DNA of 15,783 nt. It comes from JBBSMX01 sp038232935. GTDB lineage: Bacteria > Bacteroidota > Rhodothermia > Rhodothermales > JANQRZ01. The position numbers were made by a program, and so were the translations under genes. The DNA lies in assembly GCA_038232935.1 (NCBI GenBank), contig JBBSMX010000100.1, forward strand, positions 1-15,783. The letters are read 5' to 3'. Within the stretch, counting starts at the first letter, position 1; every line of letters starts with the position of its first letter. Below the pieces are notes generated by a model. The model had not been told where the DNA came from. It was given only the letters and a program-made list of their open reading frames with translations, and did no database searches. Below, piece by piece: positions 5,993 through 12,812 of the stretch.

Positions 5993-7443
5993 GGGAACGA
6001 GGGAGGCTGCGCGGCTTGGCCGCAGGAGTGCTGATCGTACTGGCCTCGGCCGGTTGTCGGGAACCGACGAGCGGGGCGCGCCTCGCGCAGACGGAGGTCG
6101 TGCCACCCGCTGGGTTCGCCTGGTCCGGTGCCCTCACGCCGCACTCGGTGGACATCGTCGCGGGGTTGTGGGCGAGCGAACCCGTTCGCTTGGTCGTCCG
6201 CCCCGAGGCCGATACGCTGCTGCCGTTTCGGTCGGAGCCGTTCATGGTTGGGGAGACCGGGCGCGTCGTCAGGGCTCGGCTCGAAGGGCTGACGCCGGGC
6301 ACGCGCTACGGTTACGCCTTCGAGTCCGCCGAGACGAGCCTGCGCGATGGCACGTTCCGCACGCCGGAGGACGGCCCGTTCTCGTTCGAGGTCGCCGTCG
6401 GGGGGTGCGCGCAGACCGGCTCCGATCAGCCCGTCTTCGACGCGATTCGGGAGCGCGAGCCGCTGTTCTTCCTGCACCTCGGTGACATGTTCTACGAGAA
6501 CATTGCCGTGAACAGGCCCGGCGCCTACCGCCGGGCGTTCGGCCGCGTCCTCCGCGCTCCCCGGCAGGCCGCGCTCTACCGCAGCACGCCCCTCGTGTAC
6601 GTGTGGGACGACCACGACTACGGCCCCAACGACAGCGACCGTACGGCACCTGGTGAGGAGGCAGCGCGCCAAGTCTACCGCGAGCTCGTCCCGCACTACC
6701 CGCTCGCAGACGGGCCGATCTATCAGGCCTTCTCGGTGGGCCGCGTCCGGTTCATCGTGACGGACCTCCGTTCGGCCCGTGACCCCAACGCCTCCCGCGA
6801 GCCGGGGGAACGGAGCATGATGGGGGCCGAGCAGAAGGCGTGGTTCAAGCGCGAGTTGCGGGTTGCGAACGGGCGCTACCCCGTGATCGTCTGGGTCAGC
6901 ACGGTCCCGTGGATCGCGCCCCCGTCGCCGAAAGGAGATAACTGGGGCGGCTTCGCCCGCGAGCGCCGCGAGATCGCCGATTTCGTGAAGGAGAACGGCA
7001 TCCGAGGCCTCGTTATCCTCGGCGGCGACGCCCACATGCTGGCGATGGACGATGGCACGAACGGCGACTACGCCACCGACGGCGGTGCGCCGATCCCGGT
7101 GATTCAGGCCGCACCGCTCGATCAGACAGGCTCCGAGAAGGGCGGGCCGTACAGCGAGGGCGCGTATCCGAACCCCTCCACCTTGCCTCCGCACCCCGGC
7201 CAGTGGATCGAGATGGCCGTCCGAGACGACGGCGGCCCCGAGGTCTGCGTCGAGTGGACGGGCTACCGGACGAGTGCACGCTCGACCGACACAGAAACCA
7301 TCCTCGCGTGGAATCGCTGCTTCGAGGCGGCCGAGCGGCCGGAGCCGCTCGCTCGGGGGTTCGCCGACTCGACTGCGACCGTGTTGGACACGCTCGCGCT
7401 CGTTCCGCCGGTTCCCACCGTCACCGTGACGAGTGGGCGCTGA
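5989..7443 (+). CDS. PhoD-like phosphatase, second tandem copy, probable lipoprotein
   Basis: A 484-residue paralogue of the preceding gene with the same domain order: N-terminal sandwich (FAWSGALTPHSVDIVAGL, about 43-60), then GGCAQTGSDQPVFD, FFLHLGDMFYEN (Asp166), YVWDDHDYGPNDSD (207-210) and ILGGDAHMLAMDDG. The N-terminus ends LASAGCRE, so Cys23 is a plausible lipidation site after signal peptidase II cleavage, although the -3 residue is Ser rather than the usual Leu. The GTG start overlaps the previous stop (GTGA, 5989-5992), implying translational coupling. Near the C-terminus the two copies are nearly identical (SEKGGPYSEGAYP in both, and the underlying DNA matches too), pointing to tandem duplication with recent divergence or gene conversion. 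Unlike its partner it ends with a Val/Thr/Pro-rich tail without LPD repeats. The pair probably places one soluble and one membrane-tethered phosphatase in the envelope. Confidence 0.85.
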   Translation: MRERGRLRGLAAGVLIVLASAGCREPTSGARLAQTEVVPPAGFAWSGALTPHSVDIVAGLWASEPVRLVVRPEADTLLPFRSEPFMVGETGRVVRARLEGLTPGTRYGYAFESAETSLRDGTFRTPEDGPFSFEVAVGGCAQTGSDQPVFDAIREREPLFFLHLGDMFYENIAVNRPGAYRRAFGRVLRAPRQAALYRSTPLVYVWDDHDYGPNDSDRTAPGEEAARQVYRELVPHYPLADGPIYQAFSVGRVRFIVTDLRSARDPNASREPGERSMMGAEQKAWFKRELRVANGRYPVIVWVSTVPWIAPPSPKGDNWGGFARERREIADFVKENGIRGLVILGGDAHMLAMDDGTNGDYATDGGAPIPVIQAAPLDQTGSEKGGPYSEGAYPNPSTLPPHPGQWIEMAVRDDGGPEVCVEWTGYRTSARSTDTETILAWNRCFEAAERPEPLARGFADSTATVLDTLALVPPVPTVTVTSGR

Positions 7444-7444
7444 T

Positions 7445-7505
7445 CCCCTGCCGCGCTTGCACCCGCAACGCGGGAGGCTTCGCGCGGCTGCGAGAAAAGC
7501 AGGGG
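7445..7505. terminator. Nested hairpin between convergent genes
   Basis: Three nested inverted repeats fill the gap between the phosphatase stop and the DinB-family stop: CCCCTG/CAGGGG (7445-7450/7500-7505), CCGCGC/GCGCGG (7451-7456/7482-7487) and CCCGC/GCGGG with a three-base loop (7462-7466/7470-7474). It has no T-tract in either direction, so it may be a bidirectional structural or Rho-assisted terminator, or protect mRNA 3' ends. Confidence 0.5.
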
Positions 7506-7510
7506 TCGGG

Positions 7511-8065
7511 TCACGCGGCCGAGCTGTTCAGCGCGCGCACCGTCCGGCCGAGCTGGTGGAGATGGTGCTCGATGTGTGCTTCGAGGAAGCGGAGGGTCTG
7601 CGCCGCCGTGAGAGGCCCGGCGACGGCGTGCATCACGAGGGCCTCGTCCTCCAGCTCCGGCGGCAGCGCGGCGACGACTTCGTGCCACCGCTGGCCCGTC
7701 GCCGGCCACTCCCGGCGCAACGCGTCCATCGACACGTCGCCGGTGGGTTCGATGCCGACGCCCTCCGGCACCTTCATCTTGGCCGGCGTCCGCAGTGCTT
7801 GCAGCACACCCTCGACCGAGGTCTCCGAAGGTTCGCCGAACCGCCGCCGGTCGTCGCCTTTCTCGATCTGCCGGGCCGTGACGTGGGCCAGCCCGTGCTC
7901 GACGAGGAGGAGGTGCTCGCCGATCTGAACGGGAGACCACGCCTTCGCGGCGGGCGCTCGGTCGCACTGCTCGGGCGGAACGGAGTCGAGTCCGGCGAGG
8001 AACTCGGCGCGGCGGTTGTCGAGGGCAGCGAGGAGCGGAGCGAGAGCCTGTCCTGAGCTTGTCAA
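7511..8065 (-). CDS. DinB-family protein (DinB_2 four-helix bundle)
   Basis: A protein of about 184 residues with the DinB/YfiT-like four-helix metal-binding pattern: AWSPVQIGEHLLLVEHG (first His ligand in GEHLL) and, near the C-terminus, QTLRFLEAHIEHHLHQLGR, which supplies the other His ligands. In the family these folds include thiol-dependent metal enzymes and many proteins of unknown role. There is no signal peptide. The frame is open to an ATG at 8173, but those extra 36 residues are Pro/Ser/Ala-rich with no family match, and a -7-like element (8110-8117) lies inside them. The TTG at 8065 gives a start a few residues before the normal first helix (LAPLLAALDNRRAEFLAGL), so it is preferred. 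That TTG lies inside a dispersed-repeat-like sequence (8046-8070), which may have altered the original start. It converges on the second phosphatase gene. Family call good, start uncertain. Confidence 0.8.
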   Translation of the reverse strand: MTSSGQALAPLLAALDNRRAEFLAGLDSVPPEQCDRAPAAKAWSPVQIGEHLLLVEHGLAHVTARQIEKGDDRRRFGEPSETSVEGVLQALRTPAKMKVPEGVGIEPTGDVSMDALRREWPATGQRWHEVVAALPPELEDEALVMHAVAGPLTAAQTLRFLEAHIEHHLHQLGRTVRALNSSAA

Positions 8066-8070
8066 AGGAT
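8046..8070. repeat. Dispersed-repeat-like element over the DinB gene start
   Basis: On the minus strand the core reads CTTTGACAAGCTCAGGACAG. It differs by one base from the widely seen bacterial intergenic repeat core CTTCGACAAGCTCAGGACAG, which I recognise from its common translations (PELVEG, STSSGQA). Both appear here: PELVKG on the plus strand and LTSSGQA in the DinB frame. Only one copy is visible in this window. Confidence 0.55.
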
Positions 8071-8109
8071 CGGGTATCGGGGCGGCGGATGGTGGCGGAA
8101 CGGGAGCCG

Positions 8110-8117
8110 GGAAGCTA
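8110..8117 (-). promoter_or_regulatory. -7-like element before the DinB-family gene
   Basis: On the minus strand this reads TAGCTTCC, fitting the TAnCTTnn pattern of the window. It lies 44 bases before the TTG at 8065 and would place the transcription start downstream of the ATG at 8173, which argues against that longer start. Confidence 0.3.
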
Positions 8118-8214
8118 CGGCACCGCTCATCGGTCGTGCTCGTTTCTCCATCGATTCGGAGACGTAGAGGCACGGCGTGCCGAGCCCCTACCCCCGGTGT
8201 TCATCGCTCACGCA

Positions 8215-10356
8215 TCACCCGTTCACCGCCCGGATCAGGTAGACCTCGCCGTCTAGTTCCACCAGCACGTCCTCCTCGAAGGTGAGGTAGACGGCCGACT
8301 CTGCCGGGAGCCGCCGCGCGAGCGCGAAGTAGTCGTCCGAGAGCTGCGTAACCTCGCGTGCGTCGCTCGGGTCGGCGTCCAGCAGCCCGGCGTCGATCCA
8401 GAGGTCGCCGCGCCGGTAGAAAGCGCGGGTGCCGACCTTCTGCACCGTCTCCACGTTGCGTGCGCGGCCTTCGGCGTCGTAGGCCTTGACCGCGGCTTCG
8501 GCCTGCGGAGCGGCGGCGAAATCGCCCCGCACCTGCCGCTGCCCGACGCCGGACGCGCCGCCCACGGCGTCAAGCTGGATGAGGCCTTCTTGCGCGCGTC
8601 GGACTTGTACCGGGCGGCTGGCGAACGCGGCGTCCTCTTCGGCGAGGAACGAGGTGTAGGGCGTGAGGATGCCGTACTGCGTCGAGAGGGCGACGAGCTC
8701 CTCCACGAGCTCGTCGTTCTGCCCGTTGAGGTCGATCTGCTCCAGCAAGTCGGCGACGCGGCGGGTGGCCCAGAGCGGCTCGATGAAGTCGGTACGCGTG
8801 CGGTCGCCCTCGGCTGCGAGGTCGGCGCGGAAGGTCGTGGTCTGCGCGATGCCGCCGGCGCGACCGGTGAGGCGGACGGTCACGTCGCCGCCGCGCGTGT
8901 AGCGGCCGGCCCACACGACCTGGCTGCCCGCGAAGAGGTCGGGGAGGGCGCGGGGATAGGCCCGGTTGATGCGCGTCCCATCGAGGGCGATATCGAGGTC
9001 GGAGAGGACGGGGCTCGTGATGCGGCCGTAGAGCGCGGCGACGCTGGCTTCGAGGTCGTCCTCGGGGCGGACGTATTCCGTCGTGCCGCCGCTCGTGGCG
9101 GCGAGCCGTTCGAGCAGGCGGGCGTTGACGTCGTAGCCGACGCCGAACGAGAAGATGCGGGCTCCCGTGTCATTCGCGCGGTCCGCGTTCTGGGCAATCG
9201 CACCTTCACTCTGTTCTCCGGCCGTTGGAAGGCCGTCGGTGAGGAAAAGGACGTACGCGGGCCGCTCGTCGTCGGCGAGTAGGCCGAGCGCTTCGGTGAG
9301 CGCGCCGTCGATGTTGGTGCTGCCGCCGGGGCGGAGGCCGTCGACGAAGTCGAGCGCGTCGCGCCGGGTGTCGGCGGTGTAGCGCTGCAATTCCGGTTCG
9401 AAGGCTTCCACGCGGTCGTCGTAGGCGACGATGTCGAAGAGGTCGTCCTCGCCGAGGTTGTCGAGCACGAACGTGAGCGCGTCCTTGGCCTGCTGCATCT
9501 TCTTCCCCGCCATCGAGCCGGACCGGTCGATCACGAAGACGACGGTTTTGGGGAGCGCCCGCGTCGCGGTCTCGCGGATCTCGGGGCTCGCGAGGAGCAG
9601 GAAGTAGCCGTCCTGCGCGCTGCGCGGCCAGTGGCTCAGCAGCGTCGCGCTGACCGGCCCCTCGGCGGCCGGCTCGTAGATCAGCGCGAAGTCGCGGCGG
9701 AGCCGCACGTCGTCGGCTTCAAAGCGGACCCGCGTTCGGCCGCGCTCGCGCTCGATCTCCACGTCGTGCGACGGGCTGTACACGGCACCGACCTCGCCGG
9801 TGAGCGTGAGGCTGATGCGGAGCCGCCCGACCGTATCCTGTTGCCGGGCGAGGCCGAACGGGTAGCTGAACGTGACGCGCTCACCCTCGCGCGGGGCGAC
9901 CTCGGTATAGCGGAAGTGGACCGTACTCTCGCCCTGTGCGGGGACGGGAAACACGCTCGTCCGGTAGAGCCCGTAGCCCGCGTACTCCATCAGCGCCGGG
10001 TCGATCATCCGCCGGACGATCTCCTCGTAGCGCCGCCGGGCCTCGTCCTTCGGCAGCACCTCGCCGGTGAGCTCCTGTCCGTTGACGACGAGGACGAGGT
10101 TCTGCACCGCCGCCCCCGGCGGGATCGGGAACAGGAACTCCGTCTCGACCGGGTTCGGGTTCGGGTTGAAGAGCGTCTGCGTGACCGTGACCTCGGCCAC
10201 CTGATCCACGATCCGCCCGTCGATCTCCAGCGCCGCCATTCGAACGGGCTGGTTCGGCACCGGCACGGGCCGGGGGATCGGGACGATGATCTGCGCCCAG
10301 GCGGGCAAAGAGAGGAGCGCGAGCAGGACGAGCAGGAGCGTACGAGACGGCGTCAT
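8215..10356 (-). CDS. VIT and vWA domain protein, exported
   Basis: A 713-residue protein with the layout of inter-alpha-trypsin-inhibitor heavy-chain-like proteins. Residues 1-22 form a signal peptide (LLALLSLPAWAQ). A VIT domain spans about 38-165 (VTVTQTLFNPNPNPVETEF, FPIPPGAAVQNLVLVVNG, and the DEARRRYEEI helix). A von Willebrand A domain spans about 269-445 with an intact metal-ion-dependent adhesion site: DRSGSM at 278-283, GGSTNID with Thr347, and FLTDG with Asp374. The C-terminal part (RVADLLEQIDLNGQ, LSTQYGILTPYTSF) matches the conserved tail of these bacterial proteins. The closest familiar group is the marine sortase-target VIT/vWA proteins, but there is no C-terminal LPxTG-like motif or anchor helix and no sortase gene nearby, so periplasmic or released protein is likelier. 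Role inferred: divalent-cation-dependent protein binding in the envelope. Confidence 0.88.
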   Translation of the reverse strand: MTPSRTLLLVLLALLSLPAWAQIIVPIPRPVPVPNQPVRMAALEIDGRIVDQVAEVTVTQTLFNPNPNPVETEFLFPIPPGAAVQNLVLVVNGQELTGEVLPKDEARRRYEEIVRRMIDPALMEYAGYGLYRTSVFPVPAQGESTVHFRYTEVAPREGERVTFSYPFGLARQQDTVGRLRISLTLTGEVGAVYSPSHDVEIERERGRTRVRFEADDVRLRRDFALIYEPAAEGPVSATLLSHWPRSAQDGYFLLLASPEIRETATRALPKTVVFVIDRSGSMAGKKMQQAKDALTFVLDNLGEDDLFDIVAYDDRVEAFEPELQRYTADTRRDALDFVDGLRPGGSTNIDGALTEALGLLADDERPAYVLFLTDGLPTAGEQSEGAIAQNADRANDTGARIFSFGVGYDVNARLLERLAATSGGTTEYVRPEDDLEASVAALYGRITSPVLSDLDIALDGTRINRAYPRALPDLFAGSQVVWAGRYTRGGDVTVRLTGRAGGIAQTTTFRADLAAEGDRTRTDFIEPLWATRRVADLLEQIDLNGQNDELVEELVALSTQYGILTPYTSFLAEEDAAFASRPVQVRRAQEGLIQLDAVGGASGVGQRQVRGDFAAAPQAEAAVKAYDAEGRARNVETVQKVGTRAFYRRGDLWIDAGLLDADPSDAREVTQLSDDYFALARRLPAESAVYLTFEEDVLVELDGEVYLIRAVNG

Positions 10357-10412
10357 GGGAGCGGCGTTGCGTGGGCCGAAGTGGGGCCTTCATAACGCCT
10401 TCACGCGCCGGA

Positions 10413-10625
10413 TTATTGCCGTGCCCTCGTCGGCTCGGTCGTTCGAGAGAGGTGGAGCGGGCTCGGAGAGGGAGGACGGACCGCAGGTTTTGTGCGTTGC
10501 ACGTCCCGCAGCTCAGCTTCGAACTGGAGGCAGCATTCGACGTAGCGGGTCCACGCCTGGGGGTCGCCGCCGAGCCACTGGGCGCGGGCGTTGCTGAGGA
10601 GGTCGGTGAGCGCGAGAGCGGGCAT
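10413..10625 (-). CDS. Small hypothetical protein, 70 residues, uncertain
   Basis: Not recognised. From the ATG at 10625 it reads MPALALTDLLSNARAQWLGG, then WTRYVECCLQFEAELRDVQ, a credible short helical protein with a Cys-Cys pair. The first 43 codons show the strong G/C third-position bias of real genes here. The last 27 codons are Pro/Arg/Thr-rich with weak bias, so the 3' part may be decayed or read past an original end. It lies alone, between the divergent VIT/vWA and YggS genes. A random ORF is possible. Confidence 0.42.
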   Translation of the reverse strand: MPALALTDLLSNARAQWLGGDPQAWTRYVECCLQFEAELRDVQRTKPAVRPPSPSPLHLSRTTEPTRARQ

Positions 10626-10819
10626 GAGGAGCAAGGGATGGTGAGGTGATGCGGGCTCTATAACAAGGATTCTGCCGTGCTGCTCATAAGACCACCAGAG
10701 ATCGTTTCCTTCGCCGATCTGTCCCGCAAACGAGAAGAAATGTGTACGTGCGGCGAAGAAAATGCGTGCGACGGGTCACGTATCATCCGGGTACCCCCGC
10801 CTCCACCTTGCCCTTCTCT

Positions 10820-11560
10820 ATGCCCACCTCCGTGAATGCCGTCAAGATCCGCCACCGCGCCGCTACCGTCCGCGCGCGCATCGAAGCCGCCTGCGCCCGT
10901 GCCGGCCGCGACCCGACCGAGGTGCGGCTCGTCGCGGTGAGCAAGACGTTTCCGTTGGAGGTCGTTCGCGCCGGCATCGAAGCGGGGCTGACGGACTTCG
11001 GCGAGAATCGGGTGCAGGAGCTGGAAGAGAAGGCAGGTGTCCTTCCCGGCGTGGGGAACGGAGGCGCGATCCGCTGGCATCTCATCGGCCCGCTCCAGCG
11101 CAACAAGGTGAAGAAGATGATCGAGCACGCCGACCTCTTCCACGCGCTCGACAGCGACCGGCTGGCGGAGGAACTGGACAAGCGCGCCACGCAGGCCGAG
11201 CGCGTCCTGCCATGCTTCGTGCAGGTCAACGTCTCCGGCGAGGAGACGAAGTCCGGCGTCGCCCCCGCCGAAGTCCACGCGTTTCTCGCCCGGCTCGCTC
11301 GGTGGGAGCACCTGCGGATCGTCGGGTTGATGACGCTCGCTGCGCCGGCCGAGGCGCCGGAGGAGCTGGAGACGGTCGTGAGGCCGCAGTTCCGTCGGCT
11401 CCGTACGCTCGCCGAGACGTACGATGCGAGCGCGAGCCCCCGCATCGACCTACGCCGCCTCTCGATGGGGATGAGCGGCGACTTCGAGGTGGCCGTCGAG
11501 GAGGGCGCGACGGACGTGCGGATCGGCTCGGCGCTCTTCGGAGACCGGCCGTCGGGCTGA
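10820..11560 (+). CDS. yggS: YggS-family pyridoxal-phosphate-binding protein
   Basis: A 246-residue protein of the YggS/PLPBP family, which carries PLP on a lysine in an alanine-racemase-like barrel and buffers vitamin B6 and amino-acid metabolism without known catalysis. Clear family motifs are RLVAVSKTFP (PLP lysine 42), DFGENRVQEL (59-68), WHLIGPLQRNKVKK (86-99), FVQVNVSGEETKSG, and near the end LSMGMSGDFEVAVEEGATDV followed by IGSALFG, the phosphate-binding region. The length is typical. The ATG at 10820 is chosen because the in-frame extension from 10742 is Arg-rich and unlike the family. It precedes a small membrane protein gene and divIVA on the same strand, an order reminiscent of ylmE upstream of divIVA in Gram-positive division clusters. 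The gap 10626-10819 upstream contains no other gene that I can see. Confidence 0.95.
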   Translation: MPTSVNAVKIRHRAATVRARIEAACARAGRDPTEVRLVAVSKTFPLEVVRAGIEAGLTDFGENRVQELEEKAGVLPGVGNGGAIRWHLIGPLQRNKVKKMIEHADLFHALDSDRLAEELDKRATQAERVLPCFVQVNVSGEETKSGVAPAEVHAFLARLARWEHLRIVGLMTLAAPAEAPEELETVVRPQFRRLRTLAETYDASASPRIDLRRLSMGMSGDFEVAVEEGATDVRIGSALFGDRPSG

Positions 11561-11635
11561 ACGGCGGGGGAGGCGATGGTGCGGGCCGTGGGGAATCAGC
11601 GGGCGCGTCCGGCCGTATTAGCTCCCGCTCCCGTG

Positions 11636-11643
11636 TATCTTTA
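11636..11643 (+). promoter_or_regulatory. -7-like element before the small membrane gene and divIVA
   Basis: TATCTTTA, overlapped by a second match TACCTTCG (11642-11649), lies 5-10 bases before the ATG at 11654. A transcript from here would be nearly leaderless. It may drive the membrane protein and divIVA separately from yggS. Confidence 0.35.
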
Positions 11644-11653
11644 CCTTCGTTTT

Positions 11654-11884
11654 ATGGTTCTATCGCTCCTCGTGCTCGCGCTCAGCCTCGTTACCCTCAC
11701 GCTGCTCGCGCTGCTGCTGCGCAGGCGGCTGCGCGACGCGGAGGAGCGTGCTGCCCGCACCCTCGCCCGGCTCCGCCGCCGCCACACGACCCTCACCGAC
11801 CGCGCCGCCGAAGTCAGTCGCGAGGTCGCCGCCCTCTACGGCGAAGCCGAGGCTGCCCACCCACTCCCGACTCCCGACCGATGA
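11654..11884 (+). CDS. Small membrane coiled-coil protein overlapping divIVA
   Basis: A 76-residue protein of unknown family. Residues 2-23 (VLSLLVLALSLVTLTLLALL) form one membrane helix directly at the N-terminus. A strongly basic stretch (RRRLRDAEERAARTLARLRR) and a helical coiled-coil-like segment to about residue 67 follow, which by the positive-inside rule would lie in the cytoplasm. Its stop overlaps the divIVA start (ATGA, 11881-11884), so the two are very probably translated together. Position between yggS and divIVA corresponds to where sepF/yggT-type membrane-associated division genes sit in other phyla, suggesting (by inference only) a membrane anchor or partner for DivIVA. The ATG at 11654 is preferred over the longer frame from 11576, which adds a Pro/Ala/Arg-rich stretch. 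Confidence 0.66.
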   Translation: MVLSLLVLALSLVTLTLLALLLRRRLRDAEERAARTLARLRRRHTTLTDRAAEVSREVAALYGEAEAAHPLPTPDR

Positions 11885-12732
11885 AGCTGACGCCGCTCGA
11901 CATTCGCAAGCACGGGTTCGCCCAGAAGCTCCGCGGGTACGACCCCGAAGAAGTCAACGCATTCACCGAGATGGTCTCCCGTCAGTGGGAGGAGGTGCTC
12001 GACGATCTCCGGCACGCGCGGGACCGCGTGCGCGAACTCGAAGGCAAGATCGAGCACTACGAGAAGGTGGAGAACGCGCTGCACGAGGCGCTGGATACGG
12101 CGCGGAGTGGGGCCAAGCGTACGCAGGAGCACGCCGAGGACCGTGCCCGCCTGATCATCGAAGAGGCCGAGCTCCGGGCCGAGCAGCTCCTCCAGGAGGC
12201 TGATCAGCGGCAGGGGCGGCTCCGCCACGACATCGCCAGCCTCACGCACCGGCACGATGAGATCACCGCGCGGCTCCGTCACTTTCTGATGTCCGAGTTG
12301 GAGATCCTCGCCCGGCACGAAGAGGACCGGCCCATCGGCTTCATGCAGCTCGTGCCGTCCGCCCCGGCCGAGGCGCTGCCGCAGGCCCCCGCCGCCGGGC
12401 GCGAGGCCGCCCCGGCGGCGCAGACCTCCGAGCCTGCGCCGAGCGGGGTCGATTCCCGCGCCGCCGCGACCGAACGAGGCGAAGACGCTTCCGAGGCGCA
12501 GGAGACGACTTACGGCGACCTCTATGCCCGCGCCGCCGAGGCCGAGACCCACCGCGAGCCCAACGAGTCCGCCGACCCGGCAGACGGGGCCGAACCCGAC
12601 GAGCCCGCGTGGACCCTTCGCTCTATCGTGGGTGGAGCGTCAGACGAAGACGAGCAGGACGAAACAGAGGCAGGCACAGCTCCCTCGTCGGAGAAGGAAC
12701 GAATCCGCCGCATCCTCGAAGACCTCGACTGA
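11881..12732 (+). CDS. divIVA: DivIVA-domain protein
   Basis: A 283-residue protein with an unmistakable DivIVA N-terminus: LTPLDIRKHGFAQKLRGYD followed by EEVNAFTEMV, the lipid-binding dimer domain with its Phe/Arg-containing loop. A long coiled coil runs from about residue 32 to 150 (VRELEGKIEHYEKVENALHE, AEDRARLIIEEAELRAEQL). DivIVA/GpsB-like proteins sense membrane curvature and recruit division, growth or chromosome-anchoring proteins; they are best studied in Gram-positives. Here residues about 160-283 form an Ala/Pro/Glu/Asp-rich, probably disordered tail ending in a charged helix (KERIRRILEDLD), a possible partner-binding element. The start is fixed by homology at ATG 11881, which overlaps the stop of the preceding membrane protein gene. 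The frame is open much further upstream, but that part is antisense or shadow sequence over yggS. Confidence 0.94.
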   Translation: MKLTPLDIRKHGFAQKLRGYDPEEVNAFTEMVSRQWEEVLDDLRHARDRVRELEGKIEHYEKVENALHEALDTARSGAKRTQEHAEDRARLIIEEAELRAEQLLQEADQRQGRLRHDIASLTHRHDEITARLRHFLMSELEILARHEEDRPIGFMQLVPSAPAEALPQAPAAGREAAPAAQTSEPAPSGVDSRAAATERGEDASEAQETTYGDLYARAAEAETHREPNESADPADGAEPDEPAWTLRSIVGGASDEDEQDETEAGTAPSSEKERIRRILEDLD

Positions 12733-12740
12733 GCCAGTGG

Positions 12741-12809
12741 GTGATTGGCCGATTCGCTGATTGGCTGATTTGCAGACTTCCCCGAATCACTCTCTCCCCG
12801 GCCAATCAC
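12741..12809. repeat. 8-bp tandem repeats and an inverted repeat before the PNP gene
   Basis: After the divIVA stop come four imperfect octamers: TGATTGGC (12742), CGATTCGC (12750), TGATTGGC (12758) and TGATTTGC (12766). The sequence GTGATTGGCCG (12741-12751) recurs inverted as CGGCCAATCAC (12799-12809), ending three bases before the PNP start codon. This could form an 11-bp stem sequestering the translation start, act as an operator, or be a minisatellite with variable copy number. Confidence 0.6.
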
Positions 12810-12812
12810 AGA

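Noticed and set aside
5036..7194. Two long minus-strand frames over the phosphatase genes that resemble each other (both contain IRALAVRPALLGA)
   Set aside because: The similarity simply mirrors the paralogy of the sense-strand phosphatases and is not evidence of an antisense gene pair.
8066..8173. ATG 8173 as the DinB-family start
   Set aside because: The added 36 residues are Pro/Ala/Ser-rich, lie partly in the repeat element and precede the -7-like motif. It cannot be fully excluded.
10762..11880. Upstream extension of the divIVA frame to 656 residues
   Set aside because: It runs out of frame through yggS and is Arg/Pro-rich; DivIVA homology begins precisely at ATG 11881.
12742..12773. 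Octamer repeats as a CRISPR array
   Set aside because: The units are 8 bases long and contiguous, without spacers, and no cas genes are present.
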